Positions 16,411 to 24,139 of a stretch of 25,999 nt of DNA are shown piece after piece. Every line of letters begins with the position of its first letter. Position 1 is the stretch's first letter. The DNA is taken from the NCBI GenBank assembly GCA_946223355.1, contig CAMIPB010000031.1, positions 1 to 25,999 of the forward strand, written 5' to 3'. This DNA is from an uncultured Corynebacterium sp. GTDB lineage: Bacteria > Actinomycetota > Actinomycetes > Mycobacteriales > Mycobacteriaceae. Below the pieces are notes generated by a model. The model was not told where the DNA came from and searched no databases. It saw nothing but the letters and a program-made list of their open reading frames with translations. Both the position numbers and the translations under genes were made by a program.

Positions 16411-16812
16411 GTGAGTGAAACTATCAACAACACGGATCCGATCGAGCCGTCTGGTCGCGCTATGAGAGCGCAGACTGCAGCGAAAAAGCTCGGCATCTTT
16501 CTCCCTGCAGCCCCAGAGGAGTTCCAAAACTCTGCGGTAACCCACGCGCAGTTGCGCGACCTGCACAACGAACCACCCCAGTGGCTGCAAGACTTGCGCC
16601 TCAACGGTCCACACCCGCGTCCTGTCGTAGCGCAAAAACTGGGAATTTCTACGACTGCACTAAAGAAAAACAACCTGGATAAGCCACTGACCACGGCGGA
16701 AATCAAAGAGCTGTTGGAAAACCAGCCCGAGTGGTTGCGCGAAGCACGCACTGCGTTTGCTGAGCACCGCGAAGCTCAGGCGGGATCTAACACCGAGCCA
16801 GAGACTGACTAG
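16411..16812 (+). CDS. DUF5997 family protein
   Basis: A 133-aa soluble actinobacterial protein of unknown function. The conserved body runs from MRAQTAAKKLGIFLPAAPEEF through PPQWLQDLRLNGPHPR to LGISTTALKKNNLDKPLTTAEIKELL and PEWLREAR. The stretch VVAQKLGISTTAL looks like a small helix-turn-helix-type segment, but this is only an impression. The frame is open from a TTG at 16369; GTG at 16411 was chosen because the earlier codons do not resemble the family and an extended -10 sits 8 nt upstream. It is divergent from the LysR-like gene, and its 3' end overlaps the convergent pabC by 26 bp. Confidence 0.82.
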   Translation: MSETINNTDPIEPSGRAMRAQTAAKKLGIFLPAAPEEFQNSAVTHAQLRDLHNEPPQWLQDLRLNGPHPRPVVAQKLGISTTALKKNNLDKPLTTAEIKELLENQPEWLREARTAFAEHREAQAGSNTEPETD

Positions 16813-17548
16813 TTTCCCATAGTTTGGCGTTTACCGCTGCGGCTTGCGGCGCATTGGTCAGCGAAGCTGCTTGCACAGTGCGCTTCGTGTCGTCTGAAAT
16901 CCAGGCGGACACCGGCGTCCAACCGTGCAGCGAACTCCCTGCCCAGGCGCAAAGCTTAGCGCTCATAGCTTCCTGCAGGCTCACGGGACGTCGGCAAGCA
17001 TCCTTCCACCCCAACAGCTCGGCCGTAGCCTTCAATGTGACAGATTCCAAAGTGGGATAACCTGCACCCGGGATTATGACTTCTCCGTCTGGATGGAAGA
17101 AAACCAATGACGCGTGCGCGAGCTCGATGACCTCGCCTGAGTGGTGCAATAAAGCATCATCTGCGCCTTGAGCCTGTGCCTTTTCTCTGAGTCTTCCTAA
17201 AGCTGGCAAATCAGGCCCTTTCATCGCAGGGGCGGTGCGGGCGTCTTCTCGCGGAGGAACCCAGACTGTCGTTGTGTTTCGAAGCGGAGGAGCAGGTCTA
17301 AGTTCCAGCGAACAATCATCTGTTTCCGGAACATAACAAAGCTTGGGAAACCACTGCCCAGAGCTGGGAATCTCATGCCGGACACCACGCAGAAATTCGG
17401 CAATTTTCTCCCGGCGCGCACCAGCTGCACATGCCATTCGGGTAAACCGAGACTCGTGGAGGTTAAGTCCCACCACGCTGCCGTCACGCACCAAGTAGGA
17501 ATCTACTATGCGGGATACACCAACGTTACGCATCCGGCTGGCTTTCAT
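16787..17548 (-). CDS. pabC: Aminodeoxychorismate lyase-like class IV aminotransferase
   Basis: PLP-dependent class IV fold protein, most likely 4-amino-4-deoxychorismate lyase, which releases p-aminobenzoate for folate synthesis. The probable PLP lysine is in MKGPDL (about residue 109), followed by ADDALLHHSGEVIELAHASLVFF, which matches the class IV cofactor-binding segment. Length is 253 aa. The ATG at 17548 and another at 17533 both lie inside the end of pabB (overlaps of 23 and 8 bp), showing translational coupling. The assignment to PabC rests on the fold plus position after pabAB; a branched-chain or D-amino acid aminotransferase is less likely. Its stop lies inside the convergent DUF5997 gene. 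Confidence 0.85.
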   Translation of the reverse strand: MKASRMRNVGVSRIVDSYLVRDGSVVGLNLHESRFTRMACAAGARREKIAEFLRGVRHEIPSSGQWFPKLCYVPETDDCSLELRPAPPLRNTTTVWVPPREDARTAPAMKGPDLPALGRLREKAQAQGADDALLHHSGEVIELAHASLVFFHPDGEVIIPGAGYPTLESVTLKATAELLGWKDACRRPVSLQEAMSAKLCAWAGSSLHGWTPVSAWISDDTKRTVQAASLTNAPQAAAVNAKLWETSQSLARC

Positions 17549-18626
17549 TCTCCCTGCCGATCTCCCTGCCGATTTGGCGCGGATTTTCCGCTATCTGTAA
17601 AACAGGCCGAGCTTTGGTGATGGTTTCTTGGAACTCCTCCTCTTTGTCCGACAGCGCAATGATCGCGCCGCCAGTTCCATACGAAGCTTCAGTAGGTGTC
17701 ACCACGAGGGTACGAATAGTCATGGACATATCCACTGCCCCATTGCGGGAGATGTAGCCAAAGCACCCAGAATAAGGCCCGCGGGCCTCGCCCTCGAGGG
17801 CGTCAATATAGCCCAGCGTTGACTTCTTAGGCGCTCCCGTCATGGAACCAGCTGGGAAAAGAGCTTGAATGGCTCTAATTGGGGTGACGTTTTCGCGAAG
17901 CTGTCCACGCACGGTGGATACCATCTGAAAAACTGTGGAATACTCCTCGACATCAAAAAGCCCTTCAACCCGAACGTCATCAGCGACGCGGGAAATGTCA
18001 TGTCGGACGAGGTCGACGATCATGAGATTTTCTGCCCGGTCCTTTTCACTCAGGGCCAGGTCCTGGCGCGCTGCCTCGTCGAGGACTGTATCGCCTACAC
18101 GGGGGCGCGTGCCTTTGATCGGGCGTGAGGTCAGCACCCCGTGTTCAGTAAGGGTAAGAAAACACTCTGGCGAGGTAGAAAGTAGTTTTACAGTACCAAA
18201 ATCCAGCATTCCGGCACGCGGTGAAGGATTTGCTTCCCGTAGCTGCGCATACGTCGAATACGGCTGTTCTGGGGGATCCATGTGCACCTTATTGGTCAGA
18301 CAAACCTCATAGGTATTACCGTGCACAATCGCGTCTTGCGCGGCCTCAATCATCGCGTGGTATTCCTTGCGGTCATGGCTCAGGCCGCGAATTCGCAGCG
18401 GTGTTGCAGTGCGTTCACGAGCGGGACCAGCAAGGGTATCGCGCAACTGTTTCGCGGTTTCTGTCACCCATGCTTGCCCATCGACGCCGCGTATTGCTGC
18501 GACGATGGCCTGACAATTCGCGTGGTCAATAAATACCGCGCGGTCACAATACACCAGATGAGCATCCGGAACCGCGCTCTGGTGGGTAATCTCGCCCTCC
18601 GTGAGCCCTTTGAGTTCGTAGCCCAA
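17526..18626 (-). CDS. pabB: Aminodeoxychorismate synthase component I, C-terminal part of split pabAB
   Basis: Chorismate-binding catalytic domain of PabB. Motifs are SRPIKGTRPR, AENLMIVDLVRHD, the active-site PAGSMTGAPK, YSGCFGYISRNGAVDMSMTIRTL and YGTGGAIIALSDKEEEF. The frame is continuous with the upstream pabA gene and is separated from it only by a TGA at 18654-18656. The first start-like codon after the stop is the TTG at 18626, inside the conserved GWVGYLGYELKG strand, with no good ribosome site. Translation from there would drop part of the barrel, so this segment is probably the second half of a bifunctional PabAB protein. The C-terminus carries IGREIGRE from a 12-bp duplication. 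Confidence 0.88.
   Translation of the reverse strand: MGYELKGLTEGEITHQSAVPDAHLVYCDRAVFIDHANCQAIVAAIRGVDGQAWVTETAKQLRDTLAGPARERTATPLRIRGLSHDRKEYHAMIEAAQDAIVHGNTYEVCLTNKVHMDPPEQPYSTYAQLREANPSPRAGMLDFGTVKLLSTSPECFLTLTEHGVLTSRPIKGTRPRVGDTVLDEAARQDLALSEKDRAENLMIVDLVRHDISRVADDVRVEGLFDVEEYSTVFQMVSTVRGQLRENVTPIRAIQALFPAGSMTGAPKKSTLGYIDALEGEARGPYSGCFGYISRNGAVDMSMTIRTLVVTPTEASYGTGGAIIALSDKEEEFQETITKARPVLQIAENPRQIGREIGRENESQPDA
17550..17573. repeat. Exact 12-bp tandem duplication in the pabB 3' end
   Basis: Two exact copies of CTCCCTGCCGAT (17550-17561, 17562-17573). They encode a duplicated IGRE in the PabB tail and, on the coding strand, give two GGGAG ribosome-site-like sequences just before the pabC starts. 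Confidence 0.85.
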
Positions 18627-18653
18627 ATAACCTACCCAGCCAAACGCGAACGG

Positions 18654-18656
18654 TCA
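18654..18656 (-). other. In-frame TGA interrupting pabAB
   Basis: Reading the minus strand in the pabA frame gives VPVAG, TGA, then PFAFGWVGYLGYELKG with no frame change. The bifunctional PabAB family reads straight through this point. The base after TGA is C, the context in which UGA is most easily misread. Confidence 0.9.
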
Positions 18657-19562
18657 GCCTGCAACCGGCACCGGAGCATGGGGCGAGATTCTTTGGCTTT
18701 GCCACGCACTGTCTAACAAGTCGAAGAAGTCCTCGCTGCTCTGCGCAACACCAAAGCTTATCGACGCCTCCTTCACGCTCTCGCTAGCACACCCCAAGAC
18801 CGAAAAGCCCTCACCAGCGCTGGAATCTAACCAGAACTTATCTCCGTTCACACACTCTTCGAAAAAGTCCACTAGCGAAGCCGAATGGCTCTTTGAATCT
18901 AGGTCGATTACTTCACGGATATACATAGATTCCGACAACTCTTGCTGGCCTAGCCAGTCCGCAGCAAGCTGGAGAAAATTACGTACCAGCTGCTTGCCAT
19001 AACCGTCACCGATGGATTCCGGATGAAACTGGACACCCCAGCGAGGACGATTACAATCCTCCAACGCCATTACAAGTTGCTGATAATCTGCGGTATGTGC
19101 AGTGACAGTAAGATGTTCCGGCACCTCATGCACAACCAAGGAGTGGTAGCGCACCACCTCATACGGTGAGGGAATCGAGGCAAACAACCCCGACTCATCA
19201 TGCTCGATCCAACTGGTGCGTCCATGGACAGGTTCAGGAGCCAAATCCACGTTGCCCCCGCCGAGTTGCACCATCGCTTGATGGCCAAGGCAAACGCCCA
19301 ATATGGGGCCGTCGAAAAGCTCCAAAACTGTGCGCGAGAGTCCTAAGGCAGCATCGTCCTGGGGATGCCCTGGCCCAGGAGAAATCACGATGGCGTCGAA
19401 ACTTCGTAGATCCTCGGCGCTGAACTGGGCATCGTGTGGAACAACAAGCGGGCGACGCCCTGACACTTCGGTCAGGTACGTCGCCAAGTTCTGCGTGAAT
19501 GAATCGTAGTTGTCAACGATGAGAACCCGCAGAGAGTCAATGGATAGCGCAGGTTGCGACAA
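18654..19562 (-). CDS. pabA: Aminodeoxychorismate synthase: PabA domain plus N-terminal part of PabB (split pabAB)
   Basis: Glutamine amidotransferase (class I GATase) domain that feeds ammonia to PabB for aminodeoxychorismate synthesis. The start of the fold is VLIVDNYDSFTQNLATYL; the oxyanion and nucleophile elbow is GVCLGHQAM with Cys91; the catalytic dyad is H180/E182 in VQFHPES. From about residue 213 the chain enters the PabB N-terminal domain (FWLDSSAGEGFSVLG) and is cut off at residue 302 by TGA. Full fused length would be about 678 aa. The TTG start follows directly on the glyA stop (TAA then TTG), with GGAAG inside the glyA end, indicating coupling. The amidotransferase half should be intact. 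Confidence 0.9.
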   Translation of the reverse strand: MSQPALSIDSLRVLIVDNYDSFTQNLATYLTEVSGRRPLVVPHDAQFSAEDLRSFDAIVISPGPGHPQDDAALGLSRTVLELFDGPILGVCLGHQAMVQLGGGNVDLAPEPVHGRTSWIEHDESGLFASIPSPYEVVRYHSLVVHEVPEHLTVTAHTADYQQLVMALEDCNRPRWGVQFHPESIGDGYGKQLVRNFLQLAADWLGQQELSESMYIREVIDLDSKSHSASLVDFFEECVNGDKFWLDSSAGEGFSVLGCASESVKEASISFGVAQSSEDFFDLLDSAWQSQRISPHAPVPVAG

Positions 19563-20861
19563 TTACGCCAGCTTCCAGTCTTCTAGGCCGTCGTACAGTG
19601 GGTACTGCTGCGCAACCTTGGTGACTCGCTCGCGCAGAGCAGCAAGATCTGCATCCTTGCCCTGAGCCAAAGCCGTACCGATGATGTCAGCTACTTCCTC
19701 AAACGCCTTCGCATCCAAACCACGGGTAGCCAGAGCAGGGGTACCAATGCGCAGGCCGGAGGTTACCATTGGTGGGCGGGGGTCATTAGGAACAGCGTTA
19801 CGGTTGACGGTAATTCCTACCTCATGCAACAAATCCTCAGCCTGCTGGCCATCGAGGTCGGAATCGACCAGATCGACCAAAACCAGGTGGACATCGGTGC
19901 CACCGGTCAGCACCTTCACGCCTGCATTTGCGCAATCCTCTGCCTGTAGACGCTCAGCCAAGATACGAGCACCCTCCAAAGTGCGTTCCTGGCGCTCCTT
20001 GAACTCCGCAGAACCAGCAATCTTCATCGCCACAGCCTTTGCAGCAATAACGTGCATCAAAGGTCCACCCTGCTGATCAGGGAATACCGAAGAATTGATC
20101 TTCTTAGCAAAGTCCTGCTTGCCCAAAATCATGCCGGAACGTGGGCCGCCTAAGGTCTTGTGCACTGTAGTGGACACAATGTCCGAGTGTGGCACTGGAT
20201 TTGGGTACAGACCCGCAGCAACCAAGCCTGCAAAGTGCGCCATGTCAGTCCATAGGTATGCACCAACCTCATCAGCAATCGAACGGAAAGCTTCAAAATC
20301 CAAGGTACGTGGATATGCCGACCAACCAGCAATGATCACGTTGGGCTTTTCTGCCAGGGCTTGCTCACGGACCTTGTCCATGTCAATCAGGCCGGTGTCG
20401 GTGTCCACCTCGTACGCCGCAACCTCGTACAACTTGCCGGAGAAGTTCAGCTTCATACCGTGGGTTAAGTGGCCACCATGTGCCAACGACAGTCCCATGA
20501 TCTTGTCACCAGGATTGATCAATGCGGACAGAACTGCAGCGTTTGCCTGCGCACCAGAGTGTGGCTGCACGTTAGCAAATTCGGCACCGAAAACTTCCTT
20601 TGCGCGGTCACGAGCCAGGTCCTCCACCACGTCAACGTGCTCACAGCCACCGTAGTAACGACGGCCAGGGTAGCCTTCCGCGTACTTATTAGTCAGAACA
20701 GAACCCTGCGCCTGCAAAACACCGCGAGGTACGAAGTTCTCACTGGCAATCATCTCCAAGGTATCGCGCTGGCGCGCAACTTCGCCGGTGATCGCCTCAT
20801 ATACATCTGGATCTAGCTGCTTAAGATCCATGTAGCGTACGTCAGCTGAATTCTGAGTCAT
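19563..20861 (-). CDS. glyA: Serine hydroxymethyltransferase
   Basis: PLP enzyme converting serine and THF to glycine and 5,10-methylene-THF, the main one-carbon source. Visible motifs are MIASENFVP, NKYAEGYPGRRYYGGCEHVD, WTDMAHFAGLVAAGLYPNP and the PLP lysine K235 in TTVHKTLGGPRSG. The frame opens at 20933, but the ATG at 20861 gives the normal 432 aa and has AAGGAA about 12 nt upstream. It heads a minus-strand operon with pabAB and pabC, so methylene-THF formation and folate precursor synthesis are transcribed together. It is divergent from coaA. Confidence 0.97.
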   Translation of the reverse strand: MTQNSADVRYMDLKQLDPDVYEAITGEVARQRDTLEMIASENFVPRGVLQAQGSVLTNKYAEGYPGRRYYGGCEHVDVVEDLARDRAKEVFGAEFANVQPHSGAQANAAVLSALINPGDKIMGLSLAHGGHLTHGMKLNFSGKLYEVAAYEVDTDTGLIDMDKVREQALAEKPNVIIAGWSAYPRTLDFEAFRSIADEVGAYLWTDMAHFAGLVAAGLYPNPVPHSDIVSTTVHKTLGGPRSGMILGKQDFAKKINSSVFPDQQGGPLMHVIAAKAVAMKIAGSAEFKERQERTLEGARILAERLQAEDCANAGVKVLTGGTDVHLVLVDLVDSDLDGQQAEDLLHEVGITVNRNAVPNDPRPPMVTSGLRIGTPALATRGLDAKAFEEVADIIGTALAQGKDADLAALRERVTKVAQQYPLYDGLEDWKLA

Positions 20862-20920
20862 AAGTCGCTTCAGTTCCTTCCCGGTACTAAATATTGAAAA
20901 ACGGTAATCGGTTGCCTCAC

Positions 20921-20926
20921 AGTCTA
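20921..20926 (-). promoter_or_regulatory. Putative glyA operon -10 box (TAGACT)
   Basis: TAGACT on the minus strand would start a leader of about 50 nt ahead of the glyA ATG. A TTTGGC lies 13 nt further upstream, too close for an ideal -35. The surrounding glyA-coaA gap (20862-21018) has an AT-rich core around 20953-20980, unlike its neighbours, and could hold regulator sites, but no clear palindrome was seen. Confidence 0.4.
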
Positions 20927-21018
20927 TCCGCAAAGGTTTGCCAAAGGAGGGAAAATATTTTTGTTAATTTTGTGTCTATTACCAATATCAACTCACCTTG
21001 AGTGCAACAATAGTGAAT

Positions 21019-21945
21019 ATGGCGCGCGCGAATGACAACAGCCCTTACCTCGACTTCCCCCGTGAAGCTTGGCGTGACCTGCGAAAATCCATGCCTCAGG
21101 TCTTAACCGAGGAAGAAGTCACTGCACTCGCTGGCATTGGAGAGAACATAGATCTGCGAGAAGTAGCAGAAATTTACCTCCCCCTTTCGCGTCTTATTCA
21201 CCTCCAAGTGAGGGCACGCCAAAAGCTCACTGCCGCCACAGAACTATTTACCGGAGAGCCCAACGGCAACATCCCCTTCATCATCGGTGTCGCCGGATCC
21301 GTCGCTGTAGGCAAGTCCACTACTGCGCGCCTTCTCCAGGTCCTCCTCCAACGGTGGGACAGCCACCCCAAGGTGGATCTGGTCACCACCGACGGATTCC
21401 TTTACCCCACCGCTGTTTTGGAAGAGCGCGGCCTCATGAACCGCAAGGGCTTCCCGGAGTCTTACGACCGGCGAGGGCTGCTCCGATTTGTCACCGACGT
21501 CAAGTCAGGAAAAGCGGAAGTTAAAGCCCCCGTCTACTCCCACGATGCTTACGACATCCTCGATGGTGAATACCAGGTAGTTAAGCAGCCAGACATTGTC
21601 ATCCTCGAAGGTCTCAACGTACTCCAAACCGGCCCCACCCTGATGGTAAGTGACTTACTGGACTTTTCCGTGTACGTCGACGCCCGCATCGACACCATCG
21701 AGCACTGGTTCATTAACCGTTTCATGCGTCTGCGCAAAACCGCATTCAAGCGCCCCGGCGCCCACTTCGCGGAATTCGCGGACATCAGTGATGAAGAAGC
21801 CATAGCCTTTGCCCGCGAGGTATGGCAATCGATCAACCTGCCCAACCTCACTGAAAACATCCTGCCCACCCGAGTCCGCGCCTCCCTAGTCCTGCGCAAG
21901 GGCGAAAATCACCTGGTCGAGCAGGTACGCATGCGAAAGATTTGA
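21019..21945 (+). CDS. coaA: Pantothenate kinase, type I
   Basis: Type I (CoaA) pantothenate kinase, which phosphorylates pantothenate in the first step of CoA synthesis. The Walker A is GVAGSVAVGKST at residues 90-101; further motifs are LVTTDGFLYP, GFPESYDRRGLLRFV, PVYSHDAYDI and ILEGLNVLQTGP. The frame also has TTG at 20998 and GTG at 21013. I chose the ATG at 21019 because MARANDNSPYLDF aligns with the start of the M. tuberculosis enzyme and gives 308 aa, but no clear ribosome site supports any of the three. It is divergent from glyA and convergent with uppS. Confidence 0.95.
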   Translation: MARANDNSPYLDFPREAWRDLRKSMPQVLTEEEVTALAGIGENIDLREVAEIYLPLSRLIHLQVRARQKLTAATELFTGEPNGNIPFIIGVAGSVAVGKSTTARLLQVLLQRWDSHPKVDLVTTDGFLYPTAVLEERGLMNRKGFPESYDRRGLLRFVTDVKSGKAEVKAPVYSHDAYDILDGEYQVVKQPDIVILEGLNVLQTGPTLMVSDLLDFSVYVDARIDTIEHWFINRFMRLRKTAFKRPGAHFAEFADISDEEAIAFAREVWQSINLPNLTENILPTRVRASLVLRKGENHLVEQVRMRKI

Positions 21946-21988
21946 TGTTGGGCCATCACGGCGTGCGATGAAATCGGCGTCGGCAAGC

Positions 21989-22759
21989 CTATTTGCCGAA
22001 GCGGCGGCTACGCTGGGAATAATCGCGCAGCGCACGCAGGAAATCGATTTTACGAAACGCTGGCCAGTAGGTATCGGTGAACCAAATCTCGGAATACGCC
22101 GCCTGCCAGAGCAAGAAACCCGACAAGCGCTGTTCGCCCGAGGTGCGAATGACCAGGTCAGGATCGGGCAGGCCCTTGGTGTAAAGGTGCTCCGTGATGG
22201 ACTCCGCATTAACACGCTGTGCCAGCTCATCGGCTGACGTACCAGTGGCTGCTTCCTTACGGATCAGTGACTGAACCGCGTCGACAATCTCCTGCCGTCC
22301 GCCGTAACCCACCGCGATATTTACAATCACCCCGTTGTTCCCTTGGGTGCACTCGGCAGACTTCTTCATCCTTTCAACGACTTCATCCGGCAACAAATCC
22401 AAGTGGCCAACCAAACGGACCTGGCACCCCAAATCGCCCTGTGACAAGTGCTTGACCACATCAGAAATGATGTCAAAAAGAAGCTGAACTTCCTCGCTAC
22501 TACGCTTGAGGTTCTCCGTAGACAACAGGTAGATGGTGACAACTTCTACCTGAGTATCTCGGCACCACGAAATCATCTCCGCAATCTTCGCAGCACCTTG
22601 CCTATGGCCATGCGAAACGTCAGTAAACCCTGCTTCACGCGCCCACCGGCGGTTGCCATCCGCCATAATTGCGACATGCTTAGGCTGCGGCTTGCCTTCC
22701 AGTTGGCGAAGCAAGCGCGCTTCATAGAGTGGATATAACAATTGCGGCAGGAAATTCAC
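21989..22759 (-). CDS. uppS: Short-chain cis-prenyltransferase (Z-farnesyl diphosphate synthase type)
   Basis: Cis-prenyl (UPP synthase family) transferase that adds IPP units in cis. Motifs are the diphosphate-binding MADGNRRWA with Asp34, HGHRQGAAKI, TIYLLSTENL and RTSGEQRLSGFLLWQAAYSEI. The N-terminal half (DVSHGHRQGAAKIAEM, STENLKRS) closely resembles Rv1086, which makes Z,E-farnesyl diphosphate as a precursor of decaprenyl phosphate. I therefore favour that short-chain role over full undecaprenyl synthesis, which a paralogue elsewhere would do. The GTG start lies 7 nt after a TAGACT -10 box (leaderless). Its stop sits in a small hairpin (21981-21998). Confidence 0.93.
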   Translation of the reverse strand: MNFLPQLLYPLYEARLLRQLEGKPQPKHVAIMADGNRRWAREAGFTDVSHGHRQGAAKIAEMISWCRDTQVEVVTIYLLSTENLKRSSEEVQLLFDIISDVVKHLSQGDLGCQVRLVGHLDLLPDEVVERMKKSAECTQGNNGVIVNIAVGYGGRQEIVDAVQSLIRKEAATGTSADELAQRVNAESITEHLYTKGLPDPDLVIRTSGEQRLSGFLLWQAAYSEIWFTDTYWPAFRKIDFLRALRDYSQRSRRFGK

Positions 22760-22766
22760 GACTTTA

Positions 22767-22772
22767 AGTCTA
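22767..22772 (-). promoter_or_regulatory. uppS -10 box (TAGACT), leaderless start
   Basis: TAGACT on the minus strand ends 7 nt before the uppS GTG, with no ribosome-site sequence in between. It lies in the 25-bp gap to the next gene, so uppS has its own promoter. Confidence 0.6.
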
Positions 22773-22784
22773 CAACGCTATTAA

Positions 22785-23090
22785 CTAGATCGGGTACTTC
22801 TTACGGCGATCCAACACACCAGCTTGCGCCATAGCTTCATCAATTTCCTGCTCGTCGAATACGTCCAGGCCATGTTCCTGGGCGAACATCATCCGGCGGC
22901 GAAAGCGGGAATAACGACGATGGAATGCCCACCCCAGTGATAGCACCACAATGGCTAGAACCACCAAGATGGTGAGGCCAATTGGAGAAGCCTTACCAAA
23001 CTCAGGGCCAACTGGGCCGTCGGTAGCACCTTGGGCGAGGTAAACAGCATCCACGACTTCAGGTGCATAAGCAGAAATTTGCGCGATCAT
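22785..23090 (-). CDS. Small single-pass membrane protein downstream of mca
   Basis: A 101-aa protein with a short, probably extracytoplasmic N-terminus, one membrane helix (SPIGLTILVVLAIVVLSLGWAF) and a basic then acidic cytoplasmic tail (HRRYSRFRRRMMF, DVFDEQEIDEAMAQAG). It resembles the small membrane protein encoded next to mca in mycobacteria (Rv1083 type; from memory), so the pairing looks conserved across the order. Function is unknown. The ATG has AAGGTAG about 5 nt upstream. It lies 59 nt downstream of mca on the same strand and is probably co-transcribed. Confidence 0.8.
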   Translation of the reverse strand: MIAQISAYAPEVVDAVYLAQGATDGPVGPEFGKASPIGLTILVVLAIVVLSLGWAFHRRYSRFRRRMMFAQEHGLDVFDEQEIDEAMAQAGVLDRRKKYPI

Positions 23091-23149
23091 GGTTGCTACC
23101 TTATTACCCCGTTGCCCTAACTAACAAGCCTTCTATCCAAAGCGGTCCA

Positions 23150-24073
23150 TTAACTGCCAGTCCCGGCGAAGTCCACACCGCTATATAACTCAGTCTCCGG
23201 AAGCGGGGCATGCACTCTGGTCTGCGCAAGCTCAAACTCTTCAGTTGGCCACAGTTCCTTTTGCACTTCCGGTGACGTGGCCAAAAAGGCTCCCGCAGGA
23301 TCAATCTGCGTAGCGTGCGCGCGCAATGCTGCGTCGCGGTGTGTAAAGAAGTCTCCGCACTCCACCTGCGTTGTCACACGAGTCATGATGTCACCCATCG
23401 CTGGATCCCACCGCTTCATCATGTACTCATACGGGCTCGGTTTACCTTCCGCAATCAAACGCTCATGAAACATCGCCATGCGCTGGTAAACAAACCCGTG
23501 CGAATAGTACAACTTCAATGGAGTCCACGCCTGTCCCAGCTCAGGTCGATGCTCAGCATCGCCAGCTTGCTCCCAGGCCAACATTGAGGCCCGATGCACC
23601 ATTAGATGATCAGGATGCGGATAACCGCCATTTTCGTCATACGTGATGATGACCTGTGGCTTGAATTCCCTTATCGTGGAAATGAGACGATCGGCGGCTA
23701 CCTGGTCGTCGACAAGCGCGAAACACCCCTCAGGCAAAGCTGGCAAAGGATCGCCTTCCGGCAACCCAGAATCCTCGTAGCCCAACCACTCATGTTCAAT
23801 ACCCAACGCACGCGCCGCAGCAGCCATCTCTGAACTGCGAACGGATTTCAGGTTTTCTTTCACGCCGGGGCGTTCCATGGCCGGGTTGATGATGTCACCA
23901 CGCTCGCCACCAGTACACGTCACAACCTTTACGCGTGCGCCAGCGGCGACGTATTTTGCAGTGGTCGCAGCACCTTTCGACGCCTCATCATCTGGGTGGG
24001 CATGAATCGCAAGAATCCGCAGCCCTTCAAGTTCCGAACTTGACGGTCCATGAGCAGGTGGAGTGGAAATCAC
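23150..24073 (-). CDS. mca: Mycothiol S-conjugate amidase
   Basis: Zinc amidase of the LmbE/MshB family that splits mycothiol S-conjugates, releasing a mercapturic acid for export and recycling the GlcN-inositol part; it is a detoxification enzyme limited to mycothiol-making actinobacteria. Zinc and catalytic motifs are HAHPDDE (residues 24-30) and YPHPDHLMVH (151-160). CTGGERGD, WLGYEDSGLPEGDPLPALPEGCFA and the C-terminal FFTHRDAALRAHATQIDP favour Mca over the deacetylase MshB. The GTG start has AAGGA 9 nt upstream and gives 307 aa. The small membrane protein gene follows, and the DUF4307 gene is divergent. Confidence 0.93.
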   Translation of the reverse strand: MISTPPAHGPSSSELEGLRILAIHAHPDDEASKGAATTAKYVAAGARVKVVTCTGGERGDIINPAMERPGVKENLKSVRSSEMAAAARALGIEHEWLGYEDSGLPEGDPLPALPEGCFALVDDQVAADRLISTIREFKPQVIITYDENGGYPHPDHLMVHRASMLAWEQAGDAEHRPELGQAWTPLKLYYSHGFVYQRMAMFHERLIAEGKPSPYEYMMKRWDPAMGDIMTRVTTQVECGDFFTHRDAALRAHATQIDPAGAFLATSPEVQKELWPTEEFELAQTRVHAPLPETELYSGVDFAGTGS

Positions 24074-24125
24074 TACTTCTAGTCCTTACATACTTGCCTT
24101 CAGTTCCCTACATCCTAGTGTGGAC

Positions 24126-24131
24126 TACAAT
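24126..24131 (+). promoter_or_regulatory. -10 box (TACAAT) of the DUF4307 gene
   Basis: TACAAT is a near-consensus -10 element ending 8 nt before the ATG at 24140, with no ribosome site, so a leaderless mRNA is likely. It lies in the 66-bp divergent gap with mca. Confidence 0.65.
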
Positions 24132-24139
24132 TGCTACAC

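Noticed and set aside
21981..21998. Hairpin CGGCAA/TTGCCG at the end of uppS as a terminator
   Set aside because: The stem is only 6 bp, overlaps the stop codon and has no T-tract.
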